Below, piece by piece: positions 48,122 to 57,966 of a stretch of 64,000 bases of DNA (position 1 is the stretch's first letter; each line of letters begins with the position of its first letter). Source of the DNA: Acidovorax sp. (GTDB lineage: Bacteria > Pseudomonadota > Gammaproteobacteria > Burkholderiales > Burkholderiaceae_C); the NCBI RefSeq assembly GCF_016783915.1, contig NZ_JADHVT010000002.1, positions 47,428-111,427 of the forward strand. Reading direction: 5' to 3'. The notes beneath the pieces were generated by a model. That model did no database searches, was not told the origin of the DNA, and was given only the letters and a program-made list of their open reading frames with translations. The translations under genes and the position numbers were made by a program.

Positions 48122-48211
48122 TCTCTCTAAGCCCACCGCCGCCTGTGAACGCGCAAGCGCCTCAGGCGGCTCCCGCAATGGTTTGCGGTAGATGACACAA
48201 AGGAAGCTCAA

Positions 48212-48835
48212 GTGGCACGTTACCTCGGCCCCAAGGCCAAACTCTCCCGCCGTGAAGGCACCGACCTGTTCCTGAAGAGCGCACGTCGTTCGATTGCCGA
48301 CAAGTCCAAGTTCGACTCCAAGCCTGGTCAGCACGGCCGCACTTCGGGTGCCCGCACCTCTGACTACGGTCTGCAACTGCGTGAAAAGCAGAAGGTCAAG
48401 CGCATGTATGGCGTGCTGGAAAAGCAGTTCCGCCGTTACTTCGAAGCCGCCGACGGCAAGAAGGGTAACACTGGTGCCAACCTGCTGTTCCTGCTGGAAT
48501 CCCGTCTCGACAACGTCGTGTACCGTATGGGTTTCGGCTCCACTCGCGCTGAAGCGCGTCAGCTGGTGTCGCACAAGGCGATCACCGTGAACGGCAAGTC
48601 CGTGAATATCGCTTCGTACCTCGTGAAAACGGGTGATGTGGTGGCTGTGCGCGAAAAGTCCAAGAAGCAAAACCGCGTGGTGGAAGCCCTGCAACTGGCG
48701 GCCCAAGTGGGCATGCCCGCCTGGGTGGAAGTGAATGCCGAGAAGGCAGAAGGCATCTTCAAGAAGGTGCCGGACCGCGATGAATTTGGCGCCGACATCA
48801 ACGAATCGCTGATCGTTGAGTTGTACTCGCGCTAA
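48212..48835 (+). CDS. rpsD: 30S ribosomal protein S4
   Basis: [26 protein letters not shown] start. Confidence 0.98.
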   Translation: MARYLGPKAKLSRREGTDLFLKSARRSIADKSKFDSKPGQHGRTSGARTSDYGLQLREKQKVKRMYGVLEKQFRRYFEAADGKKGNTGANLLFLLESRLDNVVYRMGFGSTRAEARQLVSHKAITVNGKSVNIASYLVKTGDVVAVREKSKKQNRVVEALQLAAQVGMPAWVEVNAEKAEGIFKKVPDRDEFGADINESLIVELYSR

Positions 48836-48948
48836 TCGGTCGAGTACGTAATTCAAGAAAACCGTCCCTAAACCGCGAGGCATCGCGGTTTAGGCGCTTC
48901 ACCAGCCTTACCGGTGTAACGAGCTGGGGGTATTGAGAGGAAGTCTGA

Positions 48949-49941
48949 ATGCAAACCAATTTGCTGAAACCCAAGGCGATCAATGTCGAGCAGCTTGGCC
49001 ACAACCGTGCCAAGGTCGCACTGGAGCCGTTCGAGCGTGGGTACGGCCACACGCTGGGCAACGCCATTCGGCGCGTCCTGCTCTCGTCCATGGTGGGTTA
49101 CGCAGCGACGGAAGTCACGATTGCAGGAGTGCTGCACGAGTATTCGTCCATTGACGGCGTTCAAGAGGACGTGGTCAACATCCTGTTGAACCTCAAGGGT
49201 GTGGTGTTCAAGCTCCACAACCGTGACGAAGTGACGTTGAGTCTGCGCAAGGATGGCGAAGGTGTGGTCACTGCCCGTGACATCCAGACCCCTCACGACG
49301 TGGAAATCGTCAACCCTGATCACGTGATCGCCAACCTGTCTGCTGGCGGGAAGCTGGACATGCAGATCAAGGTCGAGAAGGGCCGTGGCTATGTGCCGGG
49401 CAATCTGCGTCGCTATGCTGACGAATCGACCAAGTCGATTGGGCGCATTGTGCTGGATGCATCGTTCTCGCCAGTGAAGCGCGTGAGCTACACGGTGGAA
49501 AGCGCTCGTGTCGAGCAGCGTACCGACCTGGACAAGTTGGTTGTCGAGATCGAGACCAACGGTGCGATCACTGCCGAAGATGCCGTGCGCGCATCGGCCA
49601 AGATCCTGGTGGAACAGCTGGCGGTATTCGCACAGCTGGAAGGCGGCGAACTGGCTGCTTTCGACGCACCCGCAGGCCCACGTGGCAATGCGACGTTCGA
49701 TCCGATCTTGCTGCGTCCTGTGGACGAGCTGGAACTGACCGTGCGTTCTGCCAACTGCCTGAAGGCGGAGAACATCTACTACATCGGTGATCTGATTCAG
49801 CGCACCGAGAACGAACTGCTCAAGACGCCTAACCTCGGTCGCAAGTCGCTCAACGAAATCAAGGAAGTGCTGGCATCGCGTGGTCTCACCTTGGGCATGA
49901 AGCTTGAGAACTGGCCGCCAGCAGGTCTGGACAAGCGTTAA
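48949..49941 (+). CDS. rpoA: RNA polymerase alpha subunit
   Basis: [31 protein letters not shown]. Confidence 0.98.
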   Translation: MQTNLLKPKAINVEQLGHNRAKVALEPFERGYGHTLGNAIRRVLLSSMVGYAATEVTIAGVLHEYSSIDGVQEDVVNILLNLKGVVFKLHNRDEVTLSLRKDGEGVVTARDIQTPHDVEIVNPDHVIANLSAGGKLDMQIKVEKGRGYVPGNLRRYADESTKSIGRIVLDASFSPVKRVSYTVESARVEQRTDLDKLVVEIETNGAITAEDAVRASAKILVEQLAVFAQLEGGELAAFDAPAGPRGNATFDPILLRPVDELELTVRSANCLKAENIYYIGDLIQRTENELLKTPNLGRKSLNEIKEVLASRGLTLGMKLENWPPAGLDKR

Positions 49942-49955
49942 GCCAAAGCTATAAT
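49928..49955 (+). promoter_or_regulatory. Candidate promoter for rplQ at 3' end of rpoA
   Basis: TGGACA - 16 bp - TATAAT. Confidence 0.6.
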
Positions 49956-49961
49956 CGAAGG

Positions 49962-50043
49962 CTGCCCGAAGTTTGGGCGCCCGGTTTGATGTCCCCCGCA
50001 AGGGGGACTTTTCGTTCCCTGCGGGGAACAGTGCCTCGGGCAG
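49962..50043 (+). ncRNA. Structured element between rpoA and rplQ
   Basis: Outer stem CTGCCCGA/TCGGGCAG encloses GTCCCCC-gcaa-GGGGGAC and GTTCCC-tgcg-GGGAAC. Confidence 0.5.
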
Positions 50044-50095
50044 TACCTGATACGGCTGCCTGATTTAATTACATAGACAGTAGAAAGAAAGCACC

Positions 50096-50488
50096 ATGCG
50101 CCACGGACACGGCCTTCGCAAACTCAACCGCACCAGCTCGCACCGCCTCGCGATGCTGCAGAACATGATGAACTCGCTCATCGAGCACGAAGTCATCAAG
50201 ACCACTGTTCCCAAGGCAAAGGAACTGCGCCGCGTGATCGAGCCCATGATCACCCTGGCCAAGGAAGATTCTCTCGCCAACCGTCGCTTGGCATTCAACC
50301 GTCTGCGTGACCGTGACAGCGTGACCAAGCTGTTCAACGACCTGGGCCCGCGTTTCAAGGTGCGTCCTGGCGGCTACACCCGTATTCTGAAGATGGGCTT
50401 CCGCGTGGGCGACAATGCGCCTATGGCCCTGGTCGAATTGGTCGATCGTGCTGCAGAAACTGAAAATAATTCGGCAGCAGCTGAATAA
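50096..50488 (+). CDS. rplQ: 50S ribosomal protein L17
   Basis: [29 protein letters not shown]. Confidence 0.98.
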   Translation: MRHGHGLRKLNRTSSHRLAMLQNMMNSLIEHEVIKTTVPKAKELRRVIEPMITLAKEDSLANRRLAFNRLRDRDSVTKLFNDLGPRFKVRPGGYTRILKMGFRVGDNAPMALVELVDRAAETENNSAAAE

Positions 50489-50510
50489 TAGGGTATAATT
50501 TATTTCTTAT

Positions 50511-50587
<77 letters not shown>

Positions 50588-50612
50588 AAACATAGCAAAT
50601 ACTGCTAAAGCA

Positions 50613-50640
50613 AAACGCCCACTTTTTAGTGGGCGTTTTT
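50613..50640 (+). terminator. Rho-independent terminator after tRNA-fMet
   Basis: AAACGCCCACtttttaGTGGGCGTTTTT. Confidence 0.9.
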
Positions 50641-50737
50641 GTTTGTGCTCTTGGTCCACGGTCAGTGGGTGGACGAGCAGACCTGTCCGGCGACAATTGT
50701 TTTGTCCTGTGGAAGGTGGTGTCGGGCCTCGACAGGC

Positions 50738-51634
50738 TCACCGTCCAAACAGATCCGCCTTGGCGGCCTTGGTGATGGCCACCACACAAGGGTGTGTGAT
50801 GCGCCTTTCGATGGAGATCGCGAAAAACTCCTCCACCAAGTCTGAGGAGCGGCCAATAACCTCTACCCCAAACTGAGCAGTGGTCTCCTCATCCAGCACG
50901 GAGGGGGATGTGAAGATACCCCGGCCTTCCCGGCCAAAAGCATTCATCAGTGCGCTGTCGTCAAATTCACCGACCAGACGGGGTTGCAGGTGGTGCTTGT
51001 TCAGCCAGTGGTCGAGTTGCTGGCGTACGGACGACATAGGGCCCTGGATGAGCATGGGCGCACCGTGCAGGCATTCTGGGAAGGGCCCATCCAGCTGCGC
51101 CCGCAAAGCCGGGGCGCACAGAAAACTCATGCTGCTGGTGCCCAGGGGGTGGTTGAACGCTTTGACGCCGATTTTCTTGGACACTGGCTCGTCTGCCAGC
51201 ACCAAGTCCAGCTTGTGCAGGCTCAGCTGCGCAATCAATTCTGGAAACTTGCCTTCGTGGCAGGTCATGTGCACGCGCTGGGGCATACCCAGCGCAGGCT
51301 CCAGCAGGTGGTAGGCCACCGACTTGGCGATCGAGTCGGCCACGCCCACCCGGAACTCCAGTGGCTTCTCCTGTCCGCGCGACAGCCGGATCGATTTTTC
51401 CAGTTCGTCACCCAGCGCAAAGATCTGCTCGGCATACCCCAGGGCCACCCGTCCCTCGCTCGTCAGCTCCAGGCCGCGCCCCCTTTTGCGGAACAGGTCG
51501 TGGCCCAGCCATTCTTCCAACTGCTTGATCTGGCCGGACAGCGTTTGCGGGGTGGTGTTGAGCTGCTCACCGGCGCGCATCACACCGCCTGCCTTGGCCA
51601 CCGTCCAGAAATAGCGCAGGTGCTTGAAGTTCAT
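50738..51634 (-). CDS. nhaR: LysR-type transcriptional activator NhaR
   Basis: MNFKHLRYFWTVAKAGGVMRAGEQLNTTPQTLSGQIKQLEEWLG. Confidence 0.88.
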   Translation of the reverse strand: MNFKHLRYFWTVAKAGGVMRAGEQLNTTPQTLSGQIKQLEEWLGHDLFRKRGRGLELTSEGRVALGYAEQIFALGDELEKSIRLSRGQEKPLEFRVGVADSIAKSVAYHLLEPALGMPQRVHMTCHEGKFPELIAQLSLHKLDLVLADEPVSKKIGVKAFNHPLGTSSMSFLCAPALRAQLDGPFPECLHGAPMLIQGPMSSVRQQLDHWLNKHHLQPRLVGEFDDSALMNAFGREGRGIFTSPSVLDEETTAQFGVEVIGRSSDLVEEFFAISIERRITHPCVVAITKAAKADLFGR

Positions 51635-51784
51635 ACCGTCCCAACACTTCGTGTAATTCGAAGAATAAAACTCAATAAAACGAATATACGCGAAGTATAA
51701 AACTCTCTACATTGACGTTTGGCAGCTTCCGTGGCGATCTGCGCCGCGGTCTGGAGCTGCCTGTGTTCACAAGGAGTAGCAACG

Positions 51785-52333
51785 ATGCGTATCACGACCC
51801 GAGGACAGCTGGCGGTGTCCGCCATGACCGACCTGGCACTGCGCCAGAAGATGCGGCCGGTGCCCTTGTCCACCATCAGCACACGGCAGGGGATTTCTCT
51901 GTCTTACCTTGAGCAGCTGTTCAGCGCACTGCGCCGCGCCGGCTTGGTGGACAGCACCCGGGGGCCCGGTGGCGGCTACACGCTGGCGCGGCGCGCGGAG
52001 CAGGTATCGGTGGCTGAAATCATCTTGGCGGTGGAGAACCTCAAGACCGACGAGCTGCAGAACCTGGGGCCCAGCCAGGCCGCCCAGGTCAAATCCATGA
52101 CCGGTGAACTGTGGACCAGCTTCAATTCCCGGGTGATGGAATACCTGCAGTCGGTGACGCTGCAGGACCTGGTCACCCAGGCGCTGGAGCAGGGTGCTGT
52201 CGTGGAGGAGAAGACCCCCGCTGCGCGCACCAAGTTGCCCCTGGCGCACAAGCCCCGCCCGTTGATGGCGCGGGTCAACGTGCCCAACTCGGTGTTTGCT
52301 CTGGGGACCGTGCCGATCCTTCAGCGCCGCTGA
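51785..52333 (+). CDS. Rrf2/IscR-like transcriptional regulator lacking cysteines
   Basis: MRITTRGQLAVSAMTDLAL...SLSYLEQLFSALRRAGLVDSTRGPGGGYTLAR. Confidence 0.88.
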   Translation: MRITTRGQLAVSAMTDLALRQKMRPVPLSTISTRQGISLSYLEQLFSALRRAGLVDSTRGPGGGYTLARRAEQVSVAEIILAVENLKTDELQNLGPSQAAQVKSMTGELWTSFNSRVMEYLQSVTLQDLVTQALEQGAVVEEKTPAARTKLPLAHKPRPLMARVNVPNSVFALGTVPILQRR

Positions 52334-52417
52334 AGCGGATGTCGCGATATGGTGGTGCGGAGCGCTGTCAGCGGCGCCATGCACACGATCGCCCTGGCGC
52401 GGTGCCCCAGGCGGTGG

Positions 52418-53011
52418 CTACAGCTGGTGGGCCAGCTGCTTGATCCCCCGGATCAGCATCTCCACCGAGATAGCTACCAGGATCAGGCCCATCAGGCGCT
52501 CAAACGCCATCACCACGCGTTCGCCCACCAGGCGCTGGATGCGTTCGGCCAGTAGCAGCACCACGGCACACACGGCCATGGTGACGCACAGCGCGGCCAC
52601 CCATTCCCACCGGCGTTCCGGCGCCTGGGCCACCAACAGCATGACCGTGGCCAGTGCCGACGGGCCTGCCAGGGCAGGGATGGCGAGAGGAACGATCAAC
52701 GGCTCGCCTGGCAGCTCTGTTTGCGGTCCGTCCGCCGACGGAAAGATCATGCGCAGTGCGATCAGGAACAGCACCACCGCGCCCGCAATCTGCAGCGACA
52801 GATCGCTCAGGTTCATTACCCGCAGAAACTCAGCGCCAAAAAACAGGAACACCAGCAGCAGCGCAAACGCAATCAGCACCTCCCGCAGGATCACCCGCGC
52901 CCGGCGCTCGGGCGCCACGCCGCGCAGCGCGTTGGCAAAGATGGGGATGTTGCCCAGCGGATCGGTGATCAGCAGGAGCAGGATGGTGGCTGACGCGAAG
53001 GTGTAGCTCAC
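52418..53011 (-). CDS. MarC family membrane protein
   Basis: LLLITDPLGNIPIFANAL; GTG start overlapping the upstream gene stop. Confidence 0.88.
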   Translation of the reverse strand: MSYTFASATILLLLITDPLGNIPIFANALRGVAPERRARVILREVLIAFALLLVFLFFGAEFLRVMNLSDLSLQIAGAVVLFLIALRMIFPSADGPQTELPGEPLIVPLAIPALAGPSALATVMLLVAQAPERRWEWVAALCVTMAVCAVVLLLAERIQRLVGERVVMAFERLMGLILVAISVEMLIRGIKQLAHQL

Positions 53012-53421
53012 GCTGCGTACACCGCGTCCAGCGAGCGAAAGCCCTTGATCTCGATCGGGTTGCCGCTGGGGTCGTGGAAGAACATCGTCCACTGTTCGCC
53101 GGGCTGGCCCTCAAAACGCACCTGGGGTTCCAGCACAAAGGCGGTGCCGGCGGCCTTGAGCCGTGCGGCCAGTGCATGCCAGTCGGTCAGCTCCAGGATG
53201 GCGCCGAAGTGCGGCATGGGCACCAGATGGTCGCCCACATGCCCGGTGCGGGCGCTGGCAAACGGGATGCCCAGGTGCAACGAGATCTGGTGACCAAAAA
53301 AATCGAAGTCCACCCAGGTGTCGGTGCTGCGGCCCTCCTGGCATCCGAGCACACCGCCGTAAAAGCGTCGGGCGGCGTCCAGGTCGGTGACGTGAAAAGC
53401 GAGGTGAAAGAGGCTGCGCAT
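53008..53421 (-). CDS. VOC (glyoxalase) superfamily protein
   Basis: LFHLAFHVTDLDAARRFYGGVLGC; FFHDPSGNPIEIKGF. Confidence 0.9.
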   Translation of the reverse strand: MRSLFHLAFHVTDLDAARRFYGGVLGCQEGRSTDTWVDFDFFGHQISLHLGIPFASARTGHVGDHLVPMPHFGAILELTDWHALAARLKAAGTAFVLEPQVRFEGQPGEQWTMFFHDPSGNPIEIKGFRSLDAVYAA

Positions 53422-53472
53422 CCTGCAAAGGATAGCAGCCGGGGCTGTGTTCCGGTCGCAGCGCTGAACCTG

Positions 53473-53847
53473 TCAGGCGACAGACGGATCGGCGGCCATG
53501 TTGTCAAACTTCTTGAAATACTGGCGCGCCATGGCCACCAGCTGGGCGTCGGTCGGGTGGTCGGCGGCCACCGAGTCCACCACCACATCGGCCACTGCCG
53601 CATGGTGCTTGGTCGCCCAGTCGCGGAACTGGTTGCGCACCAGGCCTGGGCCTGCCAGCAGCACCTCGCGGGTGTGGGTGAGTGCCTGGGCCACATCGGC
53701 AAAAAACGGCGTGAGGTCGTCGGCCTTGCCCTGGTGCTTGTGGTGGCTGCGGGACTTGATGCGCTGGGCTTCGGCGTGTTCGCGGTCGAACATCACCACA
53801 TGGGCTTCGGACTGGTCCATCCAGACAACGGCGTGAAAAGTGCTCAT
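53473..53847 (-). CDS. baeRF-like (release-factor/Pelota-like) 'translational machinery' protein
   Basis: MSTFHAVVWMDQSEAHVVMFDREH...LLAGPGLVRNQFRDW. Confidence 0.65.
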   Translation of the reverse strand: MSTFHAVVWMDQSEAHVVMFDREHAEAQRIKSRSHHKHQGKADDLTPFFADVAQALTHTREVLLAGPGLVRNQFRDWATKHHAAVADVVVDSVAADHPTDAQLVAMARQYFKKFDNMAADPSVA

Positions 53848-53912
53848 GGGTCGGCTTTCTTGAAGTGGTGGCAAAAACGGGAAAGGAAATGGCCTGTATG
53901 CGCGAACTCTGC

Positions 53913-54284
53913 TCACGCAGCTCGGCGGTGTTGTTCGGCCTTTTCCTGGCAGTGCACGCAGCGTGCCGCCTCGGGCGTAGCGTGCAGGCGGGCGGCCGTG
54001 ATGTGGGTACCGCAGTCCGTGCACTCGCCATAGGTGCCTGCTTCAATGCGGGCCAGGGCAGCCTCGACAGCTGCCAGATGCGCGGTTTCGCGTTCGTCGA
54101 GGGCAAATTCCAGCTCGCGCTCGGTGGCGACCTGGGCGCGGGGGTCTTCGGGTTGTCCGAAATGGTCGGCAGCGGCCTCTGCGCGGCCGATGACACCGCC
54201 GCGCTGTGCGGCCAACTGGGCCAGCAGCTCGGATTGCTGGGCCAGCAATTGCTGGAGGAACGGTGCGGCTTGGGTCTTGTCCAT
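53913..54284 (-). CDS. TraR/DksA-type zinc finger protein
   Basis: YGECTDCGTHI...RCVHCQEKAE C4 finger. Confidence 0.9.
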   Translation of the reverse strand: MDKTQAAPFLQQLLAQQSELLAQLAAQRGGVIGRAEAAADHFGQPEDPRAQVATERELEFALDERETAHLAAVEAALARIEAGTYGECTDCGTHITAARLHATPEAARCVHCQEKAEQHRRAA

Positions 54285-54405
54285 GCGGGGTCTCCTCTGG
54301 GTGATCGGATACCTGCATGGTGCGCCTGTGCGCCATGCCCTGCGTTGACCAAGGTCAAGGGATGGCGCTCCGTGCCCGCCTCCCTGTTTTCACCGCTGGG
54401 CGGAC

Positions 54406-55053
54406 TCAGCGCTTGGGCGGCCGCGCCAGCATCTCGGCGGTGTTGGTCTTGCGGTCAGCGTTCACACGCTGCACGTGGGGGCGCTCGGCCATGCGGGCCA
54501 GGTATTCGCGCACCGGCAGGTCGGCCAGATAGTCGCGGCCATAGATGATTTTGGTGGCCGAGCTGACCAGCGGCAGGTGCACGATGGCAGCGCAGTCGGC
54601 CAGGGTGAAGGCGTCGCCGCCCACGTAGGGGCTGAACTTGGCCAGCTCGCCGAAGGCGGCAATGTTTTTCTCAAGCTGCGCTCCCACCTTCTCCTTGGTG
54701 GTGTCGCTCACGGTTCCGCCAAAGAAAGCCTGGGGATACAGGTTGCGTGCCACCAGCTCCAGATGCAACTCCAGAAAGGTGATCAGCTCGCGCACCTTGG
54801 CGGCCTGGTAGGGGTTGGCAGGGATCAGCGCTGGCTGCGGGTGGGCTGCCTCGATGTAGTCGGCCATCACGGCCGATTCGCACAGCGGCCCCTCGGGTGT
54901 GCGCAGGTAGGGCACCTTGCCCAGCGGGCTGGCGCTGCGGTCGGTCTCTCCCACCCAGGCCAGTTCTTCGGTGAAGGGCAGGCCCTTTTCGAGCAAGGCA
55001 AGCTTGACCTTGTTGTAGTAGTTGCTGGCCGAAAAGCCGCAGAGTGTGAGCAT
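54406..55053 (-). CDS. Glutathione S-transferase family protein
   Basis: MLTLCGFSASNYYNKVKLALLEKGLPF; GKVPYLRTPEGPLCESAVMADYIE. Confidence 0.92.
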   Translation of the reverse strand: MLTLCGFSASNYYNKVKLALLEKGLPFTEELAWVGETDRSASPLGKVPYLRTPEGPLCESAVMADYIEAAHPQPALIPANPYQAAKVRELITFLELHLELVARNLYPQAFFGGTVSDTTKEKVGAQLEKNIAAFGELAKFSPYVGGDAFTLADCAAIVHLPLVSSATKIIYGRDYLADLPVREYLARMAERPHVQRVNADRKTNTAEMLARPPKR

Positions 55054-55175
55054 GGTGTTGTCTCCGTTGTGGTGGTGAATGCAGCACGCATCCTAGGTGG
55101 GGGCGGGGGCGCAGTCCGTCGCGCAGATGACCCCGGTCAAGGACTGCCCACCCAGGCCCCCTACAATCCGCACCC

Positions 55176-55541
55176 ATGCCCTCCCTGCAAACCATTCGCA
55201 GCCTTCGCTGGCTCGCCCGCCTTGTGCTGGCGTGGTTTGTGTTGTCGATCGGCGTGGCGGTAGCGTCGCCGCTGGTCAATCCGCAGGCGATGGAGCTGAT
55301 CTGTTCGGGTTCGGGCGCCATCAAGGTACTGGTCAAGACGGACGACGGCGCCAAGGAAGTGTCCGGCCACACGCTGGACTGCCCGCTGTGCGCCCAGGTG
55401 GGCGCCCCCCCTCCCGCATCGCAGGCCCAGCTGCCTGTGGCGCACCCCCTTGCGCATGCCCTGCGCCCCATCCCCGCCGCGCACATTGCTGCGCGCACTG
55501 CCGCTCCGCTGCCGCCGCGCGGGCCTCCAGTTATCTCCTGA
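55176..55541 (+). CDS. DUF2946-like protein at head of copper cluster
   Basis: TM/signal region, LDCPLC motif, precedes TonB receptor. Confidence 0.65.
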   Translation: MPSLQTIRSLRWLARLVLAWFVLSIGVAVASPLVNPQAMELICSGSGAIKVLVKTDDGAKEVSGHTLDCPLCAQVGAPPPASQAQLPVAHPLAHALRPIPAAHIAARTAAPLPPRGPPVIS

Positions 55542-55605
55542 GATTGCTATTGATTCGATAGCTTCTGGCGCATGATTTATCTGCGCTGGCGGCCTATTTG
55601 GCTTG
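55541..55605 (+). repeat. Dispersed ~60-bp repeat, copy E (degenerate)
   Basis: agattgctattgattcgatagcttctggcgcatgatttatctgcgctggcggcctatttggc. Confidence 0.75.
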
Positions 55606-55621
55606 ATTTTCAGGAGTTTCC

Positions 55622-57952
55622 ATGCGCAAAAGCCGCATGGCGCTGGCCGTGGCCAGTGCCTTTCCCCTCGCCCTTACCTTCACGGTCATCTGGGCCGTGC
55701 CCGCATTCGCCCAGAGCGCTGACAGCACCGGTGTTGGCTCCAACGCCCCCGTCAAGGAACTGGGCGTGGTTACCATCACCGGCGGCCAGCCCACCTCGCT
55801 GCCCACGCAGATCCCCACTACCATCGAGGGCGTGACGCGTGAGCAGATCGAGCATGCGATCAACGCCACCGACAGCGAAGACGCGCTCAAGTACCTGCCC
55901 AGCCTGCTGGTGCGCAAGCGCTACATCGGCGACTACAACCACGCCGTGCTGTCCACCCGCGCCTCGGGCACGGGCAACCCGGCGCGGTCCATGGTGTTTG
56001 CCGATGGCATTTTGCTGAGCAACTACCTGGGCAACGGCCCCACCAACGCGCCGCGCTGGATGCTGGTCACGCCGGAAGAAATTGAGCGCGTGGACGTGCT
56101 CTACGGCCCGTTTTCGGCCGCCTACGCAGGCAACTCGGTGGGTGCGGTGGTGGATTACGTCACGCGCATGCCGACAAAGTTCGAGGCGCACGGGCAGGTC
56201 AGCTATCAGCACCAGCCCTTTGACCTTTACAACACCAGCGGTACCTACGGCGGCAAGCAGGTGAGCGCCTCCGTGGGCAACAAGAATGGCGACTGGTCCT
56301 GGTTCCTCAACTTCAACAAGACGGACAGCGAAGGCCAGCCGCTCACCTTCCCCACGCGCCTGGTGTCTGCAGGCACCGTGGGCAATGCAGGCACGCCGGT
56401 GACGGGCGCGGTGCTGGGCAACAACCGCAGCAACCAGCCCTGGTACCTGCTGGGCACCGCCACGCAGTACCACACGCAGCAAGACCACATCAAGGCCAAG
56501 ATCGCCTACGACTTTTCGCCCACCGTGCGCGCCGCCTACACCTTCGGCTGGTGGCACAACGAATCCGAGGGGCGCCCCGCCAGCTACCTGCGCGATGCCA
56601 ATGGCAATGCGGTCTACAGCGGCACGGTCAACATCAATGGCCGCTCATTTGCGCTCGCGCCCACGGACTTCAATGTGTCCAACGAAGACCTCACACATTT
56701 CATGCACGGTCTGTCGGTCAAGAGCCGCACGCAGGGCGTGTTTGATTGGGAGGTGGCCGCCAGCCTGTACGACTACCAGACCGACACCCTGCGCGCCGCT
56801 ACCGTGGCGCTGCCTGCCGCGCTGAACGGTGGGGCAGGGCGCATCGTCAACAGCAAGGGCACGGGCTGGAACACGCTGGCCGCCAAGGGCACCTGGCGGC
56901 CCGATGGGCTGCAGGGCACGCACATCGTGGACTTTGGCCTGCAGCGCGACAGCTACAGGTTGCGCACCATAGAGAACGCCACCAGCAACTGGATCAGCGG
57001 TGATGCAGGCGCCCGCAACCAGGCCTTCAACGGCGACACGCAGCTCATTGGCCTGTGGGCGCAAGACACCTGGAAGATCGCGCCACGGTGGAAAGCCGTG
57101 CTGGGCGCCCGCGCCGAGCGCTGGAGCGCCAGCAACGGCCAGACGGGCAACGCCACCAACACGCTGAGCCACCCCGAGCGCAACGAAACCTATCTGTCGC
57201 CCAAGGCTGCCGTGGCCTACCAGGCCAATGAGCTGTGGGTGCTCAAGGCCTCCACCGGCCGCGCCGTGCGCATGCCCACCGTGGCCGAGCTGTACCAGGG
57301 CGGCATCAGCGGCAGCGGCACACTCATCAACAACGACCCCAACCTGAGGCCCGAAAAGAGCTGGACCACCGAGCTGACGGCGGAGCGTGACTTGGGCAAC
57401 GGCTTGCTGCGTCTGACGGCTTTCTTTGAGCGCACCAAGGACGCGCTTTACTCGCAAACCAATGTGCTCGTCACGCCCAATGTGACCAATGTGCAGAACG
57501 TGGACGCCATCGCTACCCGTGGCATTGAGCTGTCGTACCAGGCCGCCAATGTGTTCGTACGCGGACTGGAGCTGGGCAGCAGCCTGACCTGGACGGACTC
57601 CAAGATCACCAAAAACGACAAGTTCCCCGCCAGTGTTGGGAAGTGGCAGCCCCGCATCCCCGAGTGGCGTGCCACTGCCGTGGCCACTTATCGGCCCGAT
57701 GACAAGTGGTCGTACACCCTGGGCGCGCGTTACAGCGGCAAGCAGTACAGCACGCTCGACAACAGTGACCCCAACGGTTTTGCCTACCAGGGCGCGAGCC
57801 GCTACTTCACCACCGATGTGCGCGTGCGCTACCAGATCACCAAAGCGGTCAGCGCCGCCGTGGGCATCGACAACCTCAACAACTACCAGTTCTGGAACTT
57901 CCACCCCTACCCGCAGCGCAGCTACATGGCCGAGCTGAAGGTAAGCCTCTGA
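55622..57952 (+). CDS. TonB-dependent outer membrane receptor
   Basis: Plug domain and C-terminal barrel; ends SYMAELKVSL. Confidence 0.92.
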   Translation: MRKSRMALAVASAFPLALTFTVIWAVPAFAQSADSTGVGSNAPVKELGVVTITGGQPTSLPTQIPTTIEGVTREQIEHAINATDSEDALKYLPSLLVRKRYIGDYNHAVLSTRASGTGNPARSMVFADGILLSNYLGNGPTNAPRWMLVTPEEIERVDVLYGPFSAAYAGNSVGAVVDYVTRMPTKFEAHGQVSYQHQPFDLYNTSGTYGGKQVSASVGNKNGDWSWFLNFNKTDSEGQPLTFPTRLVSAGTVGNAGTPVTGAVLGNNRSNQPWYLLGTATQYHTQQDHIKAKIAYDFSPTVRAAYTFGWWHNESEGRPASYLRDANGNAVYSGTVNINGRSFALAPTDFNVSNEDLTHFMHGLSVKSRTQGVFDWEVAASLYDYQTDTLRAATVALPAALNGGAGRIVNSKGTGWNTLAAKGTWRPDGLQGTHIVDFGLQRDSYRLRTIENATSNWISGDAGARNQAFNGDTQLIGLWAQDTWKIAPRWKAVLGARAERWSASNGQTGNATNTLSHPERNETYLSPKAAVAYQANELWVLKASTGRAVRMPTVAELYQGGISGSGTLINNDPNLRPEKSWTTELTAERDLGNGLLRLTAFFERTKDALYSQTNVLVTPNVTNVQNVDAIATRGIELSYQAANVFVRGLELGSSLTWTDSKITKNDKFPASVGKWQPRIPEWRATAVATYRPDDKWSYTLGARYSGKQYSTLDNSDPNGFAYQGASRYFTTDVRVRYQITKAVSAAVGIDNLNNYQFWNFHPYPQRSYMAELKVSL

Positions 57953-57966
57953 AAGGAAAATATCCC

